DNA of 45,384 nt from Sphingomonadales bacterium (GTDB lineage Bacteria; Pseudomonadota; Alphaproteobacteria; Sphingomonadales; Sphingomonadaceae), in assembly GCA_027485485.1 (NCBI GenBank), contig JAIXQY010000116.1, positions 1 to 45,384 on the forward strand, read 5' to 3'. Shown here piece after piece: positions 8,830-18,446 of this stretch. The position numbers and the translations under genes are program-made. The notes beneath the pieces are model-generated. The model was not told the origin of the DNA and searched no databases. It saw only the letters and a list, made by a program, of their open reading frames with translations. Numbering within the stretch: position 1 is the stretch's first letter; every line of letters begins with the position of its first letter.

Positions 8830-9276
8830 TCAATGCCGCAAAGCCGCAGCCGCGTCCAGCGCCAGCCGATAGGATGCGGCGCCAAAGCCGGAAATACTGC
8901 CCTTGGCTGCCTTGGCGACAAAGCTGATGTGGCGGAAATCTTCGCGGGCATGGGGGTTTGACAGATGCACTTCAATCACCGGCACGGCGATGCCCTTGAT
9001 GGCATCATGGATGGCAATGCTGGTGTGGGTGAAGGCGCCGGCGTTCAGGATCACCGCCAGTGCCCCGCGTGCGCCGGCTTCGTGCAGCCAATCGACCAGA
9101 TGGCCCTCGTGATTTGATTGGCGGATATCCACTGCCAGCCCCAGCGCCTGGGCCTGATCCTCCAGCCGGGCGGCAATATCGTCCAGCGTGTCGTGGCCAT
9201 AGATCTGCGGTTCCCGGCTGCCCAGGAGGTTGAGATTGGGCCCGTTCAGCACCATCACCAGCGGCGTTTCAGTCAT
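8830..9276 (-). CDS. aroQ: Type II 3-dehydroquinate dehydratase
   Basis: This 148-aa enzyme makes 3-dehydroshikimate in the shikimate pathway; type II enzymes are dodecamers. The N-terminal [17 protein letters not shown] holds the lid arginine (R21) and catalytic tyrosine (Y26). [17 protein letters not shown] and [15 protein letters not shown] supply the remaining active-site Asn and His residues. The start ATG at 9276 is immediately upstream of the conserved N-terminus. It leads the aroQ-accB-accC-aat operon, an arrangement frequent in proteobacteria. The divergent GST gene begins 111 bp away, so both promoters share that gap. Confidence 0.95.
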   Translation of the reverse strand: MTETPLVMVLNGPNLNLLGSREPQIYGHDTLDDIAARLEDQAQALGLAVDIRQSNHEGHLVDWLHEAGARGALAVILNAGAFTHTSIAIHDAIKGIAVPVIEVHLSNPHAREDFRHISFVAKAAKGSISGFGAASYRLALDAAAALRH

Positions 9277-9387
9277 GCGCCATGGCAAAGCACGAAGGCC
9301 GGTGCGGCGCAAGGCATGGCGATGGCTTGCCCGGCCCATCTGATTGCGCGATGGTAACATGGATTTACCGAACGGGTCGCACCAATC

Positions 9388-10062
9388 ATGAAGATCATCA
9401 TCGGCAACCGCACCTATTCCAGCTGGTCGCTGCGCGGCTGGCTGGCCGCCAAACAGAGCCTGTTGCCGTTTGAAACCGAGTTGCGGGTGATGGATTCGCC
9501 CGAATGGATCACCGGCGAAGCCAAGGCCGACATGCCATCGGGCAAGGTGCCGGTGCTGTGGGATCATGGCGAGCCCATCTGGGATTCGATGGCGATCCTG
9601 CTGCATCTGGCCGACAAGGCCGGCCACGACCGTTTCTGGCCGCGCGACGTGCCGGCCCGGGCCTTGGCCTATGCCATGAGCGCCGAAATGCATTCCGGCT
9701 TTGCCCCGCTGCGCAGCGCCTGCCCGATGGATTTGCAGCATCATTATCCCGATTTCGTTCCTGCGCCCGAAGTGATGGCCGATGTGCGCCGGATCGAAAG
9801 CCTGTGGGAACAGGCACTGAACCGCTTTGGCGCCGACACGGGTGAGCCCTGGCTGTTCGGCCGCTTTGGCGCGGCGGATATCATGTTCGCGCCGGTGTGC
9901 ACCCGCATCGATAGCTATCATCTGCCGGTCAGCGCGACGGCGCGGGCCTATGTCGATCGCGTGCTGGCGCACCCGTTCATGGCCGAATGGCAGGCCGAGG
10001 CCATGGCCGAAACCTTTGATTTCACCCGATATGATGTGCCGGGTGGGGTGAAACGGGCGTGA
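9388..10062 (+). CDS. Glutathione S-transferase family protein
   Basis: This 224-aa protein has a thioredoxin-like N-terminal domain beginning IIGNRTYSSWSLRGWLAAK. The SSWS region is where the active-site Ser/Tyr lies in this bacterial subfamily. The cis-proline region GKVPVLWD and DSMAILLHLAD follow. The C-terminal half is helical and includes FGRFGAADIMFAPVCTR, the N-capping box of GSTs. The substrate is unknown. Its stop overlaps the next gene (GTGA), so GST, DUF1499 and dapE form a coupled run. Confidence 0.85.
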   Translation: MKIIIGNRTYSSWSLRGWLAAKQSLLPFETELRVMDSPEWITGEAKADMPSGKVPVLWDHGEPIWDSMAILLHLADKAGHDRFWPRDVPARALAYAMSAEMHSGFAPLRSACPMDLQHHYPDFVPAPEVMADVRRIESLWEQALNRFGADTGEPWLFGRFGAADIMFAPVCTRIDSYHLPVSATARAYVDRVLAHPFMAEWQAEAMAETFDFTRYDVPGGVKRA

Positions 10063-10802
10063 CCAGCACAAGCCGGCCCCACCAACCAAGCCCGCTTGGC
10101 CCCCGTATTGCCCGTGCAACGCTGGCAGCAGCGTTGCTCGTGCTGCTGGCCGGGCCGCTGCTGAATGCCGGGCTGATCGGCTGGCAGCTTGCGCTGGGGA
10201 TTTTTGCCGGCGCGGCCGTGCTGGCCGGCATCGGCGCCCTGCTGTGCCTGTGGCGGCTGTTGCGGCGGCGCGGCGGGCTGGTGACGGTGATTGCGGCGGC
10301 GGCCGGCATTGCTGCAGCCACCATCCCCATCGGCACGGTGATGATGGCGGCCGACAAGCCGGCAATCAACGATATCAGCACCGATACCGCCAACCCGCCC
10401 GTCTTTGTGGCCATCGATGCCAGCGTGCGCGGGCCCGATGCCAATCCGATCGAATACAACCCGGCCTTCGCGCCCGAACAGTCGCGCGCTTATCCGCAAA
10501 TCCGCCCGCTCGATCTGCCACTGCCGCGTGACCAGGCGTTCAAGTTGGCGCTGCGGGCCTGCAAGGGCTGGGACATCATTGCCAGCGATGCCGAGCAGGG
10601 CCGCATCGAGGCGGTGGCGCGGGTGCCCTGGTGGGGCTTTCGCGATGATATCGTCATCCGTTTGACCAGCATAAGCGGTGGCACCCGCGTGGATATCCGC
10701 TCCAAGTCCCGGGTGGGGGAGGGCGATCTGGGCGTCAACGCGCGGCGCATCAGCGCGTGGCTTGACCGGCTGGCGGCGTCCGTGCGCAAGGCCGGCACAT
10801 GA
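10059..10802 (+). CDS. DUF1499 membrane protein
   Basis: This 247-aa protein begins with GTG overlapping the GST stop. Residues about 15-105 hold three hydrophobic helices. The C-terminal DUF1499 domain follows, with DFLPLPRDQAF-like positions (RPLDLPLPRDQAFKLAL), IEAVARVPWWGFRDDIVIRL and RIDIRSKSRVGEGDLGVNARRI. The last of these is the family's hallmark. The function of DUF1499 is not established. It is membrane-anchored here with the domain probably on one face of the inner membrane. It is coupled to dapE by an ATGA overlap. Confidence 0.8.
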   Translation: MTSTSRPHQPSPLGPRIARATLAAALLVLLAGPLLNAGLIGWQLALGIFAGAAVLAGIGALLCLWRLLRRRGGLVTVIAAAAGIAAATIPIGTVMMAADKPAINDISTDTANPPVFVAIDASVRGPDANPIEYNPAFAPEQSRAYPQIRPLDLPLPRDQAFKLALRACKGWDIIASDAEQGRIEAVARVPWWGFRDDIVIRLTSISGGTRVDIRSKSRVGEGDLGVNARRISAWLDRLAASVRKAGT

Positions 10803-11956
10803 CGCCTGATCCTGCTGATCCCATTGCCCTCACCCAGGCCCTGATCCGCTGCCCCAGCGTGACACCGGCCGATGAAGGCGCGCTCGGCGTGCTGGAACGC
10901 GCGCTGGCCGGCCTGGGCTTTGCCTGCACCCGCCTGAAATTCGGCCATCCGCCCGATGGCCCGGTGGAAAATCTGTTCGCCACGCTGGCCGGCAGCAACC
11001 CCGGTCGGCATTTCGCCTTTGCCGGCCACAGCGATGTGGTGCCCGTGGGCGACATGGCCGGCTGGAGCGAGGACCCGTTTGCGGGTGACATCCGCGACGG
11101 CTACATCGTCGGGCGCGGCGCGGCTGACATGAAGGGCGCGCTGGCTGCCATGGTCGCCGCCACGGCGCGCCACCTGGCAGCGGGGCCGCTGGCGGGCCAG
11201 ATCAGCTTCATCATCACCGGTGACGAGGAAGGCCCGGCGACGTTCGGCACGACGATGATGCTGGATTGGATGGAGCAAAACGGCCTGGTGCCCGATCTGT
11301 GCCTGGTCGGCGAACCCACGTCGCAACACGCGCTGGGCGACATGATGAAGATCGGCCGGCGCGGCAGCCTGAATGCCTGGATCACGGTGAACGGCGCGCA
11401 GGGGCACGTCGCCTACCCGCAGCGGGCGGACAATCCCATCACCCGGCTGGTGGCCATTCTGGCCGAACTGAAAGCCCGGGTGCTGGACACGGGCAACAAC
11501 TGGTTTCAGCCGTCCAACCTGGAAATCACCGATCTGGCGGTGAGCAACCCGGCCACCAACCTGATCCCGGCGCAGGCCCGCGCCCGCATCAACATCCGCT
11601 TCAACAACGAGCACACCGGCGCCGGCCTGGCCGACTGGATCCGCAGCGTGGTGGCCGCGCAGGCGCCATCGGCGCAGGTGGAGGTGAAAATCTCCGGCGA
11701 AGCCTTCCTCACCGAACCCGGCGCGCTCTCCACGCTGGTCAGCACGTCTGTCTGTGACGTGACCGGCCGCAGCCCCGAGCTCTCCACCAGCGGCGGCACA
11801 TCGGATGCGCGCTTCATTCGCCGCCTGTGCCCGGTGGTGGAATTCGGCTTGCCCGGCCAATCAATGCACAAGGTGGACGAACATGCCGCCGTGGCCGATA
11901 TTGAAGGCCTGACGGCGATCTATACCACGCTGCTGGCCAAATCATTGCCGGCCTGA
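10799..11956 (+). CDS. dapE: Succinyl-diaminopimelate desuccinylase
   Basis: This 385-aa M20-family zinc hydrolase works in the lysine and meso-diaminopimelate pathway. Metal-binding and catalytic motifs are [12 protein letters not shown] (His and Asp), [14 protein letters not shown] (bridging Asp), TGDEEGPA (general-base Glu and metal Glu), GEPTS, and the C-terminal [10 protein letters not shown] (last metal His). The dimerisation domain containing GRRGSLNAW interrupts the catalytic domain at about residues 180-290. The ATG start overlaps the DUF1499 stop (ATGA), and the amidase follows after 13 bp. Confidence 0.95.
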   Translation: MTPDPADPIALTQALIRCPSVTPADEGALGVLERALAGLGFACTRLKFGHPPDGPVENLFATLAGSNPGRHFAFAGHSDVVPVGDMAGWSEDPFAGDIRDGYIVGRGAADMKGALAAMVAATARHLAAGPLAGQISFIITGDEEGPATFGTTMMLDWMEQNGLVPDLCLVGEPTSQHALGDMMKIGRRGSLNAWITVNGAQGHVAYPQRADNPITRLVAILAELKARVLDTGNNWFQPSNLEITDLAVSNPATNLIPAQARARINIRFNNEHTGAGLADWIRSVVAAQAPSAQVEVKISGEAFLTEPGALSTLVSTSVCDVTGRSPELSTSGGTSDARFIRRLCPVVEFGLPGQSMHKVDEHAAVADIEGLTAIYTTLLAKSLPA

Positions 11957-11969
11957 AGGGGAGAGACTG

Positions 11970-13445
11970 ATGACGGATTTCACCCTTTCCCGCCGGCATA
12001 TGCTGGCCGGTGCTGCGGCGCTGGCAGCGGTGCCGGGCGGTGCGCAGCCTGCTGTGGTGCCCGATGATGCCACCGGCCTTGCCGCGCGCATCCGCAGTGG
12101 CGAGCTTTCGGCGCGCGATGCCGTGCTGGGCGCGCTGGACCGGGCCGAGGCGGCGCAGGCCCGGTTGAATTTTGCCACGCTGATCGATCGGCCACGCGCC
12201 ATTGCCGCCCTGCCGGCCGATCCGCGCCAGGCGGTGATCCCCACCTTCATCAAGGATCTCAACGATTTCAAGGGCTGGCCGACGCGCAACGGCAGCAGAG
12301 CCTTTGCCAAGGCCCCGCCGGCAATGGCCAACGAAGCCTTTGTGGATGCCTTTGCCCAGATGAACACGCTGCCCATCGGCAAGACGGCAACGCCCGAATT
12401 CGGCCTGATGTGCGTGACCGAGCCGCTGTCGAGTGGCATCACCCGCAACCCGTGGAACCCGGATTTTTCGCCGGGTGGCTCATCGGGCGGCAGCGCGGCG
12501 GCGGTGGCGGCCGGTGTGGTGGCGATTGCCCATGCCAATGATGGCGGCGGTTCTATCCGCATCCCCGCCGCGCTCACCGGGCTGTTCGGCTTCAAGCCCA
12601 GCCGCGGGCGCCTTGCGGGGCAGAAAAAGGCTGATGATCCCGGCGAGATTGCAGTGGATCATGTGCTCACCCGCAGCGTGCGCGATGCCGCCCTCACCAT
12701 GGCCGCCCTGCAAGGGCCGGGGGCCGAGGGGCTGGGAGCGCCTGTGCCGCGCCTGAACGGCCCGGCGGGCCAGCGCCTGCGCATCGGCGTCATCACCGCC
12801 ACCGCAGATGGCACCGTGCCCGACGCCGAAGTGACGGCCGGTATCGCTCGCACCCGCACCCTGCTCACCGGCATGGGCCACAGCGTCGCCGATGCGGCCT
12901 GGCCGTTCAGCGCGGCGGATTTCGGCCGCGATTTTCTCAGCTTCTGGTCGTTTGGCGCGGCGCAGTCTGCCGCCTTCGTGGGCAAGGCCCTGGGGCCTGA
13001 TGCTGTGGCCCTGCTGGAACCGCTCACCCGCCATCTCGCCGCCCAAGGGGCCGCGCTGGCGCCGGCCGATGTGCAGGCGCTTATTGGCCGCATGCTGCGC
13101 TATCGCGCCGCCTATGATGCCAGTTTCCGCGATTATGATGTGCTGCTCACCCCGGTGCTCACCCGCCATGCCGTGCCGATCGGCCTGTTGGCGCACAGCC
13201 GGCCGCCGGCCGAGGTGGTGGCCGACATGATGCGGCTGGTGGCCTATACGCCGGTGCAGAACATGGCCGGCGCCGCCGCGATGAGCGTGCCGATCATGAC
13301 CGCCACCAACGGCCTGCCGCTGGGCATGCATTTTGCCGCCCGGCGCGGCGACGATGCGCTGCTGCTCGATCTGGCCTTCCAGTTGGAAAAGGCCGCGCCG
13401 TGGGCGCAGCGCCGGCCGCCGATCTGGTTCGGAAATCCTGCCTGA
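11970..13445 (+). CDS. Amidase-signature hydrolase with Tat-type signal
   Basis: This 491-aa hydrolase has the Ser-cisSer-Lys triad visible: K95 in TFIKDLND, cis-Ser S171 in [14 protein letters not shown], and nucleophile S195 in [10 protein letters not shown]. The N-terminus reads [15 protein letters not shown], a twin-arginine-like export signal, so the enzyme is probably periplasmic. The start ATG is preceded by GGGGAGAG. The adjacent dapE hints at peptide or amino-acid amide turnover, but amidase substrates are not predictable. GatA is excluded by the signal peptide and the lack of gatC/gatB neighbours. Confidence 0.87.
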   Translation: MTDFTLSRRHMLAGAAALAAVPGGAQPAVVPDDATGLAARIRSGELSARDAVLGALDRAEAAQARLNFATLIDRPRAIAALPADPRQAVIPTFIKDLNDFKGWPTRNGSRAFAKAPPAMANEAFVDAFAQMNTLPIGKTATPEFGLMCVTEPLSSGITRNPWNPDFSPGGSSGGSAAAVAAGVVAIAHANDGGGSIRIPAALTGLFGFKPSRGRLAGQKKADDPGEIAVDHVLTRSVRDAALTMAALQGPGAEGLGAPVPRLNGPAGQRLRIGVITATADGTVPDAEVTAGIARTRTLLTGMGHSVADAAWPFSAADFGRDFLSFWSFGAAQSAAFVGKALGPDAVALLEPLTRHLAAQGAALAPADVQALIGRMLRYRAAYDASFRDYDVLLTPVLTRHAVPIGLLAHSRPPAEVVADMMRLVAYTPVQNMAGAAAMSVPIMTATNGLPLGMHFAARRGDDALLLDLAFQLEKAAPWAQRRPPIWFGNPA

Positions 13446-13573
13446 TCCCGGCCGGATCGGACGCTTCATGATGGCAGGCGGCACGGCGGCCACTATGGCC
13501 CTGCTGTGGAGCAACGTCCCGCTCTGATCGGGCTGGCCTTGCCGCGTCGCGCTGGGGCCGGCACAGTGGGCGC

Positions 13574-14242
13574 ATGTGCAATCTCTATGCGCTCACCTCG
13601 GCCCAGCAGGCGCTGCGCGATCTGGCGCGCGCACTCGAGCTTGGCCCGGTGGATGATCAGCTGGGCAATATGCCCATCTTGTCAGGAATTTATCCCGACA
13701 CCGAGGCCCCCATCATCGGCCTGGGGCGGGGGGAGGCGGCGGGCCCGGTGCTCAAGCTGGCGCGCTGGGGCATGCCCAGCCCGGCCTTTGCGCTGGCCGG
13801 CAAGAGCGTGGATCGCGGCATCACCAACATCCGCAACACCGCCAGCCCGCACTGGCGGCGCTGGCTTGGCCCCGGTCACCGCTGCCTGGTGCCCTTCACC
13901 CGCTTTGCCGAACATGTGAAGGCGCCCACGGGTTTTCAGCCGCTGTGGTTCGGCAAGGCAGAAGAAAGCCAACATCCACAATGCTTTGCCGGCATCGCCA
14001 CCCGCTGGACCGGCATTCGCCGCAAGGCGGAAGGCGAGGTGACACTCACCCTGTTCGGCTTTCTCACCTGCGATCCCAACACCGATGTTGCCCCCCACCA
14101 CCCCAAGGCCATGCCGGTGATCCTGACGGACCCGGCCGACATGCGCCGCTGGCTCACGGCCGACTGGTCACAAGCCGCCGCCCTGCAGCGCCCACTGGCG
14201 GATGGGGCATTGACTATATTGGGTTTTTTGGAGAACGCCTGA
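13574..14242 (+). CDS. SRAP-domain DNA-repair protein (YedK/HMCES-like)
   Basis: This 222-aa SOS-response-associated peptidase family protein caps abasic sites in single-stranded DNA through a thiazolidine bond to the Cys exposed after Met removal. The N-terminus MCNLYALT gives C2, ITNIRNTAS gives the Asn (about N85), FTRFAEH gives E113, and APHHPKAMPVIL gives the catalytic His region. The His-to-MP spacing is one residue longer than the usual HDRMP. The protein starts at the ATG that places Cys second, as the chemistry requires. It is monocistronic, next to tRNA-Ser. Confidence 0.85.
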   Translation: MCNLYALTSAQQALRDLARALELGPVDDQLGNMPILSGIYPDTEAPIIGLGRGEAAGPVLKLARWGMPSPAFALAGKSVDRGITNIRNTASPHWRRWLGPGHRCLVPFTRFAEHVKAPTGFQPLWFGKAEESQHPQCFAGIATRWTGIRRKAEGEVTLTLFGFLTCDPNTDVAPHHPKAMPVILTDPADMRRWLTADWSQAAALQRPLADGALTILGFLENA

Positions 14243-14296
14243 GGCCACATCGCCCGCGCCAAACCCCAGCAAGAGGGTTCGGCAGGCGCAATATAG

Positions 14297-14388
14297 TGGC
14301 GGAGTCGGAGGGATTCGAACCCTCGGATCCGGTTACCCAGATCGGCAGTTTAGCAAACTACTGGTTTCAGCCACTCACCCACGACTCC
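14297..14388 (-). tRNA. tRNA-Ser (GCT)
   Basis: The 92-nt tRNA reads GGAGTCG...CGACTCC-G-CCA with a seven-base-pair acceptor stem and encoded CCA. The anticodon loop is TTGCTAA, giving GCT, which reads AGC/AGU serine codons. A long variable arm, typical of class II tRNA, and a T-arm with GGTTCGAATCC are visible. It is transcribed against the flanking genes. Confidence 0.96.
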
Positions 14389-14549
14389 GAGCGAGGCGGA
14401 GGCTATAGCCATGCTGGCCATGGCTTGGCAACAGCCATTCGGTTGCGGGCTTGCTTATCGCGAAGGCCTATGGCCAATCCGGCTCAGCCCCGGTTCATCA
14501 ACAGGCGGGCATTCGGGGCAAATATGCAGATCAGGCAGCAAAGGGTGAC

Positions 14550-15188
14550 ATGATGGTGGCAAGATTGGCCGTGTTGGTGGCAACAATGCTGGTGGCGGTG
14601 CCGGCAGCTGCCCAGGCGGTGGCACCGGCTGCCGCGCCGGAAGCGCCGCCCGCTGCTGCGGCCCCGGCTCCCCCCGTCGCGGCCCCTGTTCCCCCCGCCA
14701 AACCGCCGACCTATGCCGAAACCGATGTGCTGGGCGCGGCGGAAGGCGTGTTCGGCAAAGGCGCCGAAGGCCTGGCCGACATTGTGCGCAAAACCTTCAA
14801 GGATCGCGGCCAGCCCAACGCCTATATCGTCGGCCGCGAAGCCGGCGGCGCCTTCATCATCGGCGTGCGCTATGGCTCCGGCATGCTCTATCACAAGGTG
14901 GAGGGGGACCGGAAAGTCCATTGGACCGGGCCCAGCGTCGGCTTCGATATCGGCGGGGATGGATCGAAGGTGTTCGCCCTCGTCTACAACCTCAACGACA
15001 CCGAGGATCTTTATCGCCGCTATCCTGCGGCCGAGGGCAAGGCCTATGCCATCGGCGGCTTCACCGCCAATTATCTGCAGCGCGACAATATCGTCATCGT
15101 GCCGATCAAGCTGGGCGTTGGCTGGCGGCTGGGCTTGAACGCCGGCTATCTGAAGTTCAGCAAGAAGGGCAAGGTTTTGCCGTTCTGA
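14550..15188 (+). CDS. eipA: EipA family (DUF1134) cell-envelope protein
   Basis: This 212-aa protein has a signal peptide (MMVARLAVLVATMLVAVPAAAQA) and an Ala/Pro-rich linker to about residue 55. The DUF1134 domain then begins at ETDVLGAAEGVFGKGAEGLA. Conserved stretches include VRYGSGMLYHK, WTGPSVGFDIGGDGSKVFALVYNL and the closing GLNAGYLKFSKKG. In Brucella the DUF1134 protein EipA is a periplasmic beta-barrel-like protein needed for envelope integrity. The same role here is inference. The start at 14550 follows AAGGGTGAC; a second ATG lies directly after the first. Confidence 0.88.
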   Translation: MMVARLAVLVATMLVAVPAAAQAVAPAAAPEAPPAAAAPAPPVAAPVPPAKPPTYAETDVLGAAEGVFGKGAEGLADIVRKTFKDRGQPNAYIVGREAGGAFIIGVRYGSGMLYHKVEGDRKVHWTGPSVGFDIGGDGSKVFALVYNLNDTEDLYRRYPAAEGKAYAIGGFTANYLQRDNIVIVPIKLGVGWRLGLNAGYLKFSKKGKVLPF

Positions 15189-15194
15189 CCGGCG

Positions 15195-15467
15195 TTACCG
15201 GAAAATCCCCACCGCCAGTTCCGCCCACACCAGCGCCAGCGCTGCCACCACCAGCACCGCTCCCCTGCGGCGCCAGCGCCGGCGCGGCAGGCGGGCGGCA
15301 ACCTCAAGGCCAAAGCCGGCCAACCCCAGCAGCAAGGCCGCGGCCACGAAGTCGCCCGCGCCCCAGTTCACTTCTGTGGTGAAGATCATGGCCACCGCCG
15401 GCACCAGCAGCACGGCCGCGGCCAGGCACCAGCCGAGGCGGCGGCCGGTCAGCGTCGGCAGGCTCAT
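15195..15467 (-). CDS. Small three-helix membrane protein of unknown function
   Basis: This 90-aa protein has three predicted transmembrane helices: residues about 12-30, 39-58 and 68-86. A conserved-looking TTEVNWGAGDFVAAALLLG segment lies in the middle, and a basic RLPRRRWRRR loop precedes the last helix. Similar short membrane proteins with a W-x-x-x-D-F motif are widespread, with no known role. The ATG overlaps the stop of the upstream dehydrogenase (ATGA), so the two are translated from one message. Only 6 bp separates it from the convergent eipA gene. Confidence 0.65.
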   Translation of the reverse strand: MSLPTLTGRRLGWCLAAAVLLVPAVAMIFTTEVNWGAGDFVAAALLLGLAGFGLEVAARLPRRRWRRRGAVLVVAALALVWAELAVGIFR

Positions 15468-16423
15468 GGCGCCGTCGCCACCGCACCCACCAGCGGCAGG
15501 CCCGCCGCCAGACGGCCGATATTTTCCACCAGCCGCTGCATGATCGCCCGGTTGATATCGGGGTTGGACCAGCTGATGTGCGGCGTCACCTTCACGCGCG
15601 GATGGCCGATCAGGCGGTGGCCGGGCGGCAGCGGTTCCGGATCGGTCACATCCAGGCTGGCCCACAGCCGGCCCCGGTCAAGCTCGGCCAGCAACGCCTC
15701 CTGATCGATCAGGCCGCCGCGGCCGACGTTGATGATGTGCGCATCACGCTTCATCTGCGCCAGCCGGCTGGCATTGATCAGATGCTGGGTGGCCGGCGAG
15801 ATCGGCGCGGCCAGCACCAGATGGTCGGCGCGGGCCACCACATCGTCCAGCGGCGCGGTGCTGATCCATGCGTCGGGCGATGGCGCGGCACTGGCGCGCG
15901 CCGCGATGATCGTCATGCCAAAGCCATGGGCCAGATGGCCCACGCGCCGGGCGATATTGCCCAGCCCCACCAGCCCCAGCGTGCGGCCGTGCAGCAGGGC
16001 CAGCGGCTGGCCGATGAACAATTGCCGATCCGGCCAGGCATCGCCGGGTTTCAGCGTCACAGCGGCCAGCCGCTTGGCATGGGCCAGCATCACGGCCAGG
16101 GCATATTCGGCAATCGGAATGGCGGTGGTGCCTGATGCGCTGGCCACGACCGGCGCCTCCCACAACCACGGCGGATAATCATCGGCCCCGGCGCTGGCCA
16201 GTTGCACCAGCTTCACCTGCCCCGGCCAGCCCGGCGGGCGCGGCGCATCGGCAGCAGCGTGGCGCGCATCATGATCGCCTTCGCCATGCAGCACGAACAG
16301 CACATCAACATCGGTGGGCAGCGCCCAGCGATCGTCTGCCGGCACATGGGTGGCCGATGTGATGCCGGGCAGGCCGGCCAAAAGGGCCGACATTGGCGGC
16401 GCAAACTGGTGGGCAACGCGCAT
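15464..16423 (-). CDS. D-2-hydroxyacid dehydrogenase
   Basis: This is a 319-aa NAD(P)-dependent oxidoreductase of the D-isomer 2-hydroxyacid family. The dinucleotide motif is LGLVGLGNIARRVG near residue 150. The catalytic residues are visible: Arg in NVGRGGLID, Glu in DVTDPEPLP and His in VTPHISWSN. The N-terminal substrate domain contains LVQLASAGAD. The overall pattern resembles glyoxylate/hydroxypyruvate reductase-type members, but the substrate is unproven. It overlaps the small membrane protein gene by four bases. Confidence 0.88.
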   Translation of the reverse strand: MRVAHQFAPPMSALLAGLPGITSATHVPADDRWALPTDVDVLFVLHGEGDHDARHAAADAPRPPGWPGQVKLVQLASAGADDYPPWLWEAPVVASASGTTAIPIAEYALAVMLAHAKRLAAVTLKPGDAWPDRQLFIGQPLALLHGRTLGLVGLGNIARRVGHLAHGFGMTIIAARASAAPSPDAWISTAPLDDVVARADHLVLAAPISPATQHLINASRLAQMKRDAHIINVGRGGLIDQEALLAELDRGRLWASLDVTDPEPLPPGHRLIGHPRVKVTPHISWSNPDINRAIMQRLVENIGRLAAGLPLVGAVATAP

Positions 16424-16505
16424 GAGATATTCCCCTTTGTCACTCCTCTAGCGCGCCGGCCGCTGCGCCGCTACAGGGCGGGAACACGCCAAACAGAGGA
16501 TCCCC

Positions 16506-16823
16506 ATGGCCAGCATCACCGTGATCACCCGCGACGGGCAAAGCCACAGCCTGCCCGCCACCCCCGGCATGAGCGTGATGGAAATCATCAAGGACGCCGG
16601 CATTTCCGAACTGCTGGCGCTGTGCGGCGGCTGCTGTTCCTGCGCCACCTGCCATGTCTATGTGGCCGAACAGGATGTGGCGCGCACCGGCCCGGCCAAT
16701 GCCGATGAAACCGATCTGCTCGATTCGTCCGATCATCTGCTGCCCGCCAGCCGGCTTTCGTGCCAGATTGCCTTCACCGCTGCGCTTGATGGCCTCACCG
16801 TCACCATCGCACCGGAAGATTGA
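16506..16823 (+). CDS. Adrenodoxin-type [2Fe-2S] ferredoxin
   Basis: This 105-aa soluble electron carrier has cluster ligands C40, C46, C49 (within [11 protein letters not shown]) and C86 (SRLSCQI), the C-x5-C-x2-C pattern of the adrenodoxin/putidaredoxin group. Extra cysteines C43 and C44 sit in the ligand loop. The start follows AGAGGATC. Such ferredoxins serve cytochrome P450s, Rieske oxygenases or FeS assembly. No partner enzyme is adjacent, so the role is open. A DUF2332 gene follows seven bases later. Confidence 0.92.
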   Translation: MASITVITRDGQSHSLPATPGMSVMEIIKDAGISELLALCGGCCSCATCHVYVAEQDVARTGPANADETDLLDSSDHLLPASRLSCQIAFTAALDGLTVTIAPED

Positions 16824-16830
16824 GCCGCTG

Positions 16831-17883
16831 ATGGCGGTGGCCGCCGCCTTGGCGCAACAGGCGCGGTTTTGCGCCACCCTGGGCGCGCCGTTCACCGGCG
16901 CCCTGTGCCGGGTGCTGGCCACGGCGGTGCCGCCCGCAAGCCGCACCGGCCAGCGCCTGGCCGCCTGGCCCGGCGAGCCGATGACCGATGCGCTGCCGAT
17001 GCGCCTCACCGGTGCGCTGCACTGGTTGGTGCGGGGTGGCCGGGCGCCGGGGCTGGCAAGGCTTTATCCGCCAGCGCCGATGCCGGATGATGCGGCCCTG
17101 GGCGCGGCGCTGGCGGCGCTGTTTGCCGATGCGGCGGCCGATGGTGCTGTTTCAGCCTTTCTCGACAGCCCGCCGCAAACCAACGAAGTCGGCCGGGCCG
17201 GCGCGCTGGTGCCGGGCCTGCTCTGCGTCGCGGCGGCCACCGGCCTGCCGCTGGCGCTGCTGGAACTGGGCGCCAGTGCCGGCCTCAATCTCAACATGGA
17301 TCGCTTTGCCTGTGATCTGGGCGGGGTGACGGCCGGCGATTCGGCCAGCGCCGTGATCGTGCGCCCGCACTGGCAGGGCCCGCCGCCACCAGCCGCGCCG
17401 TTGCAGGTGGTGGCGCGGGCTGGCGTGGACATCGCGCCGCTGGATGCCGCCGATCCGGCCGTGGCAGAGCGGTTGCTGGCCTTCATCTGGGCCGATCAGC
17501 CGGAGCGGCTGGAGCGCACCCAGGCCGCGATCGCGCTGGCCCGCCGCCACCCGCCGCCACTGGCGCGCGGCGACGCGGCAGACTGGCTGGCGGACGCGCT
17601 TCGGCCGGCCGAGGGCGTGGCGACGATTGTCTATCACAGCATCGCCTTTCAATATTTCCCGCCCGCCGTTCAGGCGCGCATCATCGCCCAGCTGCAGGCC
17701 GTGGGGGCTGCGGCCAGCCCGGCGCGTGCGCTGGCCTGGCTGCGGCTGGAAATGGATGATCCGGCCAACCCGGCGCTGCCGGCGATCCGGCTCACGCTGT
17801 GGCGCGGGGAGGGGGCGGAAGAGCATCTGCTCGGCCATGCCCATGCCCATGGCGCCTTTGTGCAATGGGCGGGCCCGGTCTGA
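16831..17883 (+). CDS. DUF2332 family protein
   Basis: This 350-aa protein matches DUF2332: the region PPQTNEVGRAGALVPGL, the glycine-rich ALLELGASAGLNLNMDRFA and the later TIVYHSIAFQYFPP are family landmarks. The ELGASAGLN stretch looks like the motif I of S-adenosylmethionine-dependent methyltransferases, so a methyltransferase-like fold is likely, though activity is unknown. It starts seven bases after the ferredoxin stop and its TGA overlaps the maf ATG, placing it in the ferredoxin-DUF2332-maf-rng-yacG run. Confidence 0.82.
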   Translation: MAVAAALAQQARFCATLGAPFTGALCRVLATAVPPASRTGQRLAAWPGEPMTDALPMRLTGALHWLVRGGRAPGLARLYPPAPMPDDAALGAALAALFADAAADGAVSAFLDSPPQTNEVGRAGALVPGLLCVAAATGLPLALLELGASAGLNLNMDRFACDLGGVTAGDSASAVIVRPHWQGPPPPAAPLQVVARAGVDIAPLDAADPAVAERLLAFIWADQPERLERTQAAIALARRHPPPLARGDAADWLADALRPAEGVATIVYHSIAFQYFPPAVQARIIAQLQAVGAAASPARALAWLRLEMDDPANPALPAIRLTLWRGEGAEEHLLGHAHAHGAFVQWAGPV

Positions 17884-18446
17884 TGCGCTTGATTCTTGCC
17901 TCGGCCAGCCCGCGCCGGCTGGATCTGCTCGCCCGGCTGGGGATCGTGCCCGCGGCGGTGGACCCGGCCGATATCGATGAAGCCGTGGCCAAAGGCGAGG
18001 TGCCGCGGGCCCATGCCGCCCGGCTGGCGCGTGAAAAGGCGGCGGCGGTGGCGGCGCGCCACCCTGGTGCCCTGGTGCTGGGCGCTGATACCGTGGTGGC
18101 CGTGGGCCGGCGCATCCTGCCCAAGGCGGAGGATGAGGCCACGGCGCGCCACTGCCTGGGCCTGCTCTCAGGCCGGCGACACCGCGTGTTGACGGCGGTG
18201 GCGCTGATCGATGCCAGCGGCCGCGTGCGCGAACGCCTGAGCGAAAGCGTGGTGACCTTCCAGCGGTTGACGCCCGCCGATGTGAACTGGCTGATCGGCC
18301 GCGGCGACTGGCAGGGCAAGGCCGGCGGCTATGCCATCCAGGGCGCCGCCGAAGCCTTTGTGCGCAGCCTGTCGGGCAGTTTTTCCGGCGTGGTTGGCTT
18401 GCCGCTGAACGACACGCGGCTGCTGCTGGCCGCCAGCCAGCCATGA
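17883..18446 (+). CDS. maf: Maf-family nucleoside triphosphate pyrophosphatase
   Basis: This 187-aa protein is from the Maf/YhdE/YceF family, which hydrolyses dTTP, UTP or modified pyrimidine NTPs to monophosphates and is linked to septum and DNA integrity. It shows the N-terminal ILASASPRRLDLL substrate loop, LVLGADTVVAVG (catalytic Asp) and the C-terminal GGYAIQGAAEAFV motif followed by VVGLPL. The ATG overlaps the DUF2332 stop. The maf-rng-yacG order is standard in alphaproteobacteria, where infA often precedes it; infA is not here. Confidence 0.92.
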   Translation: MRLILASASPRRLDLLARLGIVPAAVDPADIDEAVAKGEVPRAHAARLAREKAAAVAARHPGALVLGADTVVAVGRRILPKAEDEATARHCLGLLSGRRHRVLTAVALIDASGRVRERLSESVVTFQRLTPADVNWLIGRGDWQGKAGGYAIQGAAEAFVRSLSGSFSGVVGLPLNDTRLLLAASQP